Positions 59,435-64,000 of a DNA stretch of 64,000 nt are shown here, in pieces; position 1 is the stretch's first letter, and every line of letters starts with the position of its first letter. Below the pieces are notes generated by a model. The model did not search any database. It worked only from the letters and a program-made list of their open reading frames with translations, and was not told where the DNA came from. The DNA is taken from NCBI GenBank assembly GCA_964384025.1, contig CAYLJJ010000011.1:35099-99098 (forward strand). The letters run 5' to 3'. A program made the position numbers and the translations under genes. This DNA comes from CAYLJJ01 sp964384025 (lineage in GTDB: Bacteria > Myxococcota_A > Bradymonadia > UBA7976 > UBA1532).

Positions 59435-62400
59435 TCAAGCTCCTCTCTTGGTGGCTGCCTCCATCTCGCGGTGGAGGATACAATGCTCCCCCTCACAGCC
59501 CGCCTCAGTCATCTCATGGCGCACTCCGCTAAAATCGATGGGGCGGATCTTTGAGATCCGCTCTCGATACTCCGCCTCAGTGATGTGAACGAGGGGGAGC
59601 TGAGCCATATGGAGAGGAGCAGCGCGTGGAAACATCGCTGCTGCCTTGATCCAGCTGCTGGATCTCATCAGGCACTCTACAAGCTCCTCCTGCTCTTCCA
59701 AGGTGAACTCAATGGTCACCGAGACTGAGTTGTCTGACCACCAACGCTGCAGCATTTCAAGCAGCTCAAACTGCTCGCTGACGCTGAGATCCGCCCTGGA
59801 CTTCCAAAACTCGCGCTCCTGGACAGGGAAGGAGACCACTTCGGTGGAGGGCTCATTATAGGCTCGCTCCACTGGATAACCTGCTGCCCTCAACTGAGGG
59901 AGCAGGGGGCTGTTTCCATGAATCCGCATATTCTTGACATAAAAACGACCCAGAGGGGCGTGTCCTCCAGAGGTTGCGCCGGGGAGCAGCGGGACCGTTC
60001 CTCCCGGCTTGATCGTGGTCAGCTTGCGGCTGAGAGGAACCCCCAGGATCTCTGAATAGTGTGCGTCCAACGTTCGCAGCTGTTTATAGCCAGCGTCCAG
60101 CCAGCGGATCAGCTCTGGAGTGCCGATCCGCTTGATCGCCTGAACCACCCCCGCGAGGCTGATCCCCATACGTCTGCTGGCCTTGTTGACCCTGTTAGAG
60201 TCTGTGTCGTGGATCCGAGCGGTGGTGACGACCTTTCCATAAAGGTAAGCTTCTTCCAGGCGTGCTAAAAACTCCTCCTTGCTGTGGATATTAAGGAGCA
60301 CCACCTCGAGCACATTGCAAAGCTCTTTATGTACAAGGCTCATCTCACCGCAGGCGTTGACCCCATCGATATCTCTATCCACCTCGGAGGGAGGATCTAT
60401 TGCACGTCCCTGTCTCCGGCTGTTCTCCAACCAAAAAAGCCCTGTATCCGCTCCATTGGCACACTGTTGCACAACTCGTCTATAATCTTCTCTGCTATAC
60501 CCGTCGGCAAACTCAGAATTATTTGAGTTATGTACATAAAGCCCGTTAGCAGAGAATGCATCCGCTCCAGGTACACATATGTCGAATACATCAGCATAAC
60601 CGACATATTCAGATGATATTACTTTGAAAGTATGCTCTATTTTTTGGGAAACGGGTTGATTAACCTGAGAAAATAGATTGTATTTCACAGAATGCTTCGG
60701 TGAACATACCGATATAAATCGTTGAACTTCTTCATATCCAGAAATCACCAGTCGATTTGCTCCTCTCATTGAACAAGTTTCTTGAGAGGAGAAAACTCCA
60801 CTTGATGAGAAAGGAGATGTGTTAATACGGGATACGATGCCCAACCGAAGCAACATCCGTTGGATAGATTCCAAACTTGATATATTAATCGAGCTAATCT
60901 CTAGAGTTTTCCTTTGTTTGGTTGTATATCCGTCGACATCAAATATTCCTGATAATATACCAGCAGTAAATCCTACACTTCCAGACTCTATAATATTATT
61001 TACAACTCTATGACCCCGAACAACCCCCCATTTTGCTGCTATATTACTAAGATTTTTACAAACAATAGGATTGACTAGGCCATTTGCGTTGTCATGTGAT
61101 TTAGGGAGTCCACTCCAATCTTCGCCAGCCTGGAACTTAAATATTGACTCGATATACTCTATAATAGATTTGCACCCTGGTTCTTTGGCGCAAAACTGTA
61201 TGCTTGCAATATCACCATGAGGCGTTTTTATAAAAGCACCATTTCCAATCAACGCTCCGATCAAGTATCCATGCTCATACTCCCGAGAATTGTAGTCTAT
61301 AGTGATGGATTGTGATCGATTGTTCGAGATAACGAGACGATCTTTCCCAATATCAAGATCCTGAACTTTGACCCATCCACGGGTGGTCATGAGCAGATGA
61401 TTTTCGGTCGCTTTGAGAGAAAGCCCTCCCCAGGTGCGCAGCAGATGAACCGGTTTGTTCCCTGTGAGCTTGATCCCAAGGGCTCTGTGATAAACCCCAT
61501 CTAAGAGAATATCTATGTCTGTTTGACCTACCAAGCTGCTTATCGGCAGCGTACCTGCTCTGGTGGCGATCATCGTGTCCCCAGTGACACAAGACCATCT
61601 GTGCGCCCTCAAAGGATTGTGCTCAATCCTCTCTTCCAGCGTCGTTACCCTCGTCTCATCTCCCACCTCCTTGGCTTCTTCAAGTTGACTATAGAGCTGG
61701 TTCAACTCGTGAGGATCTTTAAAGCTCAAGAACTCCTGATCATTCTTGGAGCCGATCTGAAGATAGGAGGAGCGCCTGATCCCCCCCATCACCACACAAA
61801 CTCCCTGAACGTTAAAGAGGTCCCTGATCTGATTGCCCCGGATAGGAAAGCCCTGATCCAACGCCTCAGGCTTCAGCTGCTTGATCTTGATCTCCAAGCG
61901 TTGTGGCTGCACCTCCCCTTTCAAATATTTGGCCTTAACCGCTCCTCCAAGATCGGTCATAAACTCCGCCTGAGCGGTTGGGGGCAGCAGAATCCGCGCA
62001 GCCTCTTGAAGGAGGCGCAGGATCGCGGCGGGCCCTGAAGCCTTGCCTCCGAAGGTCTTAAGAGGCGCCCCTGCGCCGCGCAATTTGCGGGCGTCAAACA
62101 GTCGAGGAAGATGTTCAGTCCGCGTAAAGGAGCGCAGCAGCAGACTGTAAGCATCCAGCCAACCCTCACGGGAGTCTTCAATCTCAAAGCTCTCTTCAGA
62201 GAATTGAGGAGAGTAGATCAGCGCCTTACCCCCGCCCCCCCCCACCGCCCCCCGACCCCCCCCCCCCAACGCAGGCAAAAAAGCAAAACCCAAAACGGGC
62301 CCCCCCGAATTAANNNNNNNNNNCGGCCCCGAGCATCGACCCCCATCCCCGCCCCGAGCATGGATGCATCCATCGCAAAGCGAAAAGGGTCCGCCAGATC

Positions 62401-62874
62401 TTGATCGATATCCTTGGTGCTGACGAAGCCGCAGTTAGAGACGGACATCGCCCCCTTCTTAAGGAGGGCTTCAGTCCCCATCGCCCAGAGCCCTCGTCCT
62501 GGGGGCAGGATTCGCATCCAGAAGATCGCCTCATAGCTTCGCTGAGCCAGAGGCATCCACTCTTCAACCCGCCAAGCTTTGCCTTGCCGGACAAGGTGGA
62601 TCTTGAGGAGGTTGAACTCTCCCTCGACCACTCGCTGCACGGTCTCCCACCACTCCTCAATTCGCCCTCCGCTCTCCGCAACCTCGCGTGCATAGGTGCG
62701 TTTATAAGTAACCTCTCCCAACGGACCCCAGGGAGGGCATTTGCTGATATAGGAGCTGATGAATGAGCCTGGAAGCTTGAAGGGGGAGATGAGGCGACCC
62801 TCAAGATCTCGGCGCGGGATCACCTCATCATTGGAGTCAGAGATGGAGGATATTTCAGCCGCAGTTGCAGTCAA
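59435..62874 (-). CDS. nrdJ: adenosylcobalamin-dependent (class II) ribonucleotide reductase, intein-containing
   Basis: The gene starts at a TTG (62874), supported by AGGAG about 7 bases upstream. Reductase motifs are NCGFVSTKDI (first redox Cys), NACGEMS and ELCNVLE (thiyl radical site and partner Cys), PGGTVPLLPGATSG, and a C-terminal CEGEHC shuttle pair. It reduces ribonucleotides using cobalamin. A 355-residue intein splits the segment RWS/SNNS. A run of 10 Ns and poly-C noise (62225-62323) breaks the frame, so the 5' part (62874-62324) and the remainder are read separately. The reductase is expected to be intact in the genome. Thioredoxin at 15831 is a plausible reductant. Confidence 0.93.
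60527..61591 (-). mobile_element. LAGLIDADG intein in nrdJ
   Basis: 1065 bp, 355 codons, from Cys1 (CVTGDTMIATRAG) to the terminal His-Asn (ANGLYVHN) with Ser as the +1 residue. Block B is KATENHLLM (T-x-x-H). The endonuclease motifs are YLIGALIGNGAF and ILSGIFDVDGYT; the first has Asn where the catalytic Asp is usual, so cleavage may be impaired. Splicing residues look intact. Most of it is AT-rich (20 of 60 G+C at 60901-60960), while the first ~75 codons have near-host composition (31 of 60 at 61441-61500) and the adjoining extein is 67% G+C (59941-60000). Confidence 0.93.
62225..62323. other. assembly gap with low-quality flank
   Basis: Ten Ns at 62314-62323. The ~85 bases before them are poly-C-rich and read as glycine-rich nonsense on the gene strand. 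The reductase family has only a few residues between GAGMGVDARG and KALIYSP, so this stretch is probably artefact rather than biology. Confidence 0.85.
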
Positions 62875-62890
62875 AGAGTCTCTCCTAACT

Positions 62891-62920
62891 ATCTAATACT
62901 ATTGCAGTTTCATCTAATAC
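62891..62920 (-). promoter_or_regulatory. tandem 9-bp direct repeats upstream of nrdJ
   Basis: ATCTAATAC occurs at 62891-62899 and 62912-62920, 21 bp apart, two helical turns. On the gene strand they read GTATTAGAT and lie about 17-46 bases before the TTG start. They could be operator half-sites or -10-like elements. They do not match the usual NrdR-box pattern. Confidence 0.4.
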
Positions 62921-63163
62921 CCACATGGAGCCCAGCAGGTTAAAGGATGGTAGGTGGAGGCGCACATTTTGTCGAGAAGAACTTCTGGCGTTTGTAGTAA
63001 GCTACCAGAGCACAAAGGGAAAAAAATTTTGGCTGAAAAGCGAGGCTCTCCTGCCGCCCCTTCCTCTCTCTATCGAGGAACTATAATGCGCCGGAGGAGG
63101 CTATTTTTCATCTGTTCCAGAGACTCCTCTGGCTGGGTGAGTTGGAGACAAAAGGACGCTCGC

Positions 63164-63700
63164 TCAATCTCTCGCTCCGAGACCCAAGACCACAAACAAG
63201 CTCTCCGCCTGCTCTATGAGCCGTCCAGATCTTCGAGTGCGTTTTAACAGCTCTTGAGCCGTGAGGGCACGGGCCTCTGTGATCAGGGCCAAGGCCTCCT
63301 GGGGGCTATGGCCTGCGCAGCGTAGGAGCAGATAGAAGCTCAGGCCTGTGCGGTGTAAACCCGCAGCACAGTGAAGGAGGAGGCTGCGCCCAGCCTGAAG
63401 AGGTCTCAACAGCTCTGGAATCCGAGCCAAGCTCTCTTGATCACTCCGTCGCTGAAGCTTGCGGCCAGAGAGGGGCAGATGCCACCAATCGATCCCCATC
63501 TTTTGACACTCTCCTGGGAGACTGGGGCGCATCTCATCAGTTCTGAGCAGAGTCACGAGATCGGTCGCGCCTCGCTCTACCCAGGCTCTCAAACCTGAAG
63601 GAGAGGGAGCACCAATCGCAGTAAGGCGGCCTCCCAGGAGAGGGATCCAGCAACTCTGAGCTTTTGTTGAGGTCACAAAGACTGTCCTGCTCTCCACCAA
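63164..63700 (-). CDS. protein tyrosine/dual-specificity phosphatase
   Basis: 178 residues with the Cys-based phosphatase loop HCAAGLHRTGL (Cys111, Arg117). The upstream general-acid region contains WWHLPLSG, and TDLVTLLRTDEMRPSLPG fits the DSP-type fold. Start is GTG at 63700. It has no signal peptide, so it works in the cytoplasm, possibly reversing Ser/Thr/Tyr phosphorylation by the window's active kinase or acting on a phosphosugar; both are inferences. A 289-base region without a gene separates it from nrdJ downstream. Confidence 0.88.
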   Translation of the reverse strand: MVESRTVFVTSTKAQSCWIPLLGGRLTAIGAPSPSGLRAWVERGATDLVTLLRTDEMRPSLPGECQKMGIDWWHLPLSGRKLQRRSDQESLARIPELLRPLQAGRSLLLHCAAGLHRTGLSFYLLLRCAGHSPQEALALITEARALTAQELLKRTRRSGRLIEQAESLFVVLGLGARD

Positions 63701-63981
63701 AACGGATCGATTCTAGACGGTGTAAACCATTCCTGTCGTTGTCTTTCGTTGTTCGACAGCGTAATCTCATGGGTCTTTCTTTCAACGATCTCCTCGTTGA
63801 TCCTGATCGTTGTCGTAAAACGTCAAGATGCTTTGAGAATCTGGGTCTGGCAAGGGGGTTCTTGGATAAGACCTGGGACCTGCGCCGCCTTCATCTGGAG
63901 AGATTAAAGGGGCGCTCTAGACCTTTTTCGATGCTCGAGCGATTCAGGCAACGCTTTCTCCCATAAGAAAGGAAAAATTCC

Positions 63982-64000
63982 ATGAGATTTTGTCTTGCTT
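63982..64000 (+). CDS. start of a gene cut by the window edge
   Basis: ATG at 63982 with AAAGGA 8 bases upstream, reading MRFCLA before the window ends. The start could be that of a signal peptide. The 281 bases between 63701 and 63981 show only a weak frame (63769-63966, 65 codons, no ribosome site) and no other gene. Confidence 0.45.

Noticed and set aside
63769..63966. 65-codon frame near the right edge
   Set aside because: No ribosome-binding site and no recognisable sequence. The ATG at 63982 has a better site.

Overview
The window looks like a chromosome segment of a predatory or marine member of the Myxococcota/Bradymonadia type (the old 'Deltaproteobacteria'). The reasons are the gene families: a sigma-54 activator of the GAF type, three Ser/Thr-kinase-fold proteins (one with a PEGA tail), eight Cys-rich or low-complexity lipoproteins, a MopE-type Cys/Asp motif, an AgmX/PglI-type C-terminal domain, and clip-like Cys tails. 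Most of the DNA is GC-rich (hand counts of single 60-base lines give about 60-67%). No tRNA, rRNA, CRISPR array or insertion sequence was seen. A 10-N assembly gap lies at 62314-62323.

Layout. 1-4412: signalling genes (sigma-54 activator, deoxynucleoside kinase, active Ser/Thr kinase, Cys-rich lipoprotein). 4512-5168: GST. 5431-12307: a tight five-gene envelope run (FAD oxidoreductase, GT2 glycosyltransferase, NodB-type deacetylase, LysM lytic transglycosylase, sulfatase-fold enzyme). 12308-20560: mainly minus-strand genes (large TPR-ended protein, GspF-like membrane protein, hybrid histidine kinase, predicted pseudokinase), with thioredoxin on plus. 20675-26344: lspA and two tandem lgt paralogues, followed by a run of exported proteins and lipoproteins, including one with a fibrinogen-like domain. 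26859-35333: Cys-rich lipoprotein, metH, lone HicB-like antitoxin, and a cNMP-binding/MshEN/degenerate PilT fusion with its own promoter and a 42-aa leader gene. 35405-40382: a 693-aa Cys-rich lipoprotein built from a 630-bp tandem duplication, an HTH-like protein, a HEAT-repeat lipoprotein and an exported class I glutamine-amidotransferase-fold lipoprotein. 40654-46524: a minus operon (methyltransferase, receiver/DUF4388/pseudokinase, 957-aa exported protein). 46613-49890: a fused double ABC ATPase, an FGE-like lipoprotein and an AgmX-like protein. 49957-54564: a patchy accessory area with an SDR, a broken trypsin gene, an LRR protein, an ODP-type diiron protein and gene remnants. 54565-63700: S9 peptidase, a 5'-nucleotidase-like/beta-barrel fusion, an intein-containing class II ribonucleotide reductase (nrdJ) and a protein tyrosine phosphatase.

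Themes. (1) Enzyme folds with lost catalytic residues recur: two pseudokinases, a PilT/GspE-like ATPase with an altered Walker A, a 5'-nucleotidase-like protein without its metal motifs, and an FGE-like protein without the cysteine pair. This suggests many scaffolding or sensor roles. (2) Sharp AT-rich islands (about 30-33% GC by hand count on sample lines) sit inside otherwise GC-rich genes: the catalytic core of the sulfatase, the mature part of a Cys-rich lipoprotein, the fibrinogen-like domain, and the endonuclease part of the nrdJ intein. They look like imported domain-sized segments. (3) The envelope and lipoprotein load is heavy and is matched by duplicated lipoprotein-maturation genes. 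(4) MetH and NrdJ make the cell use cobalamin for both methionine and deoxynucleotide synthesis.

All functional calls rest on motifs read by eye. No database search was possible.
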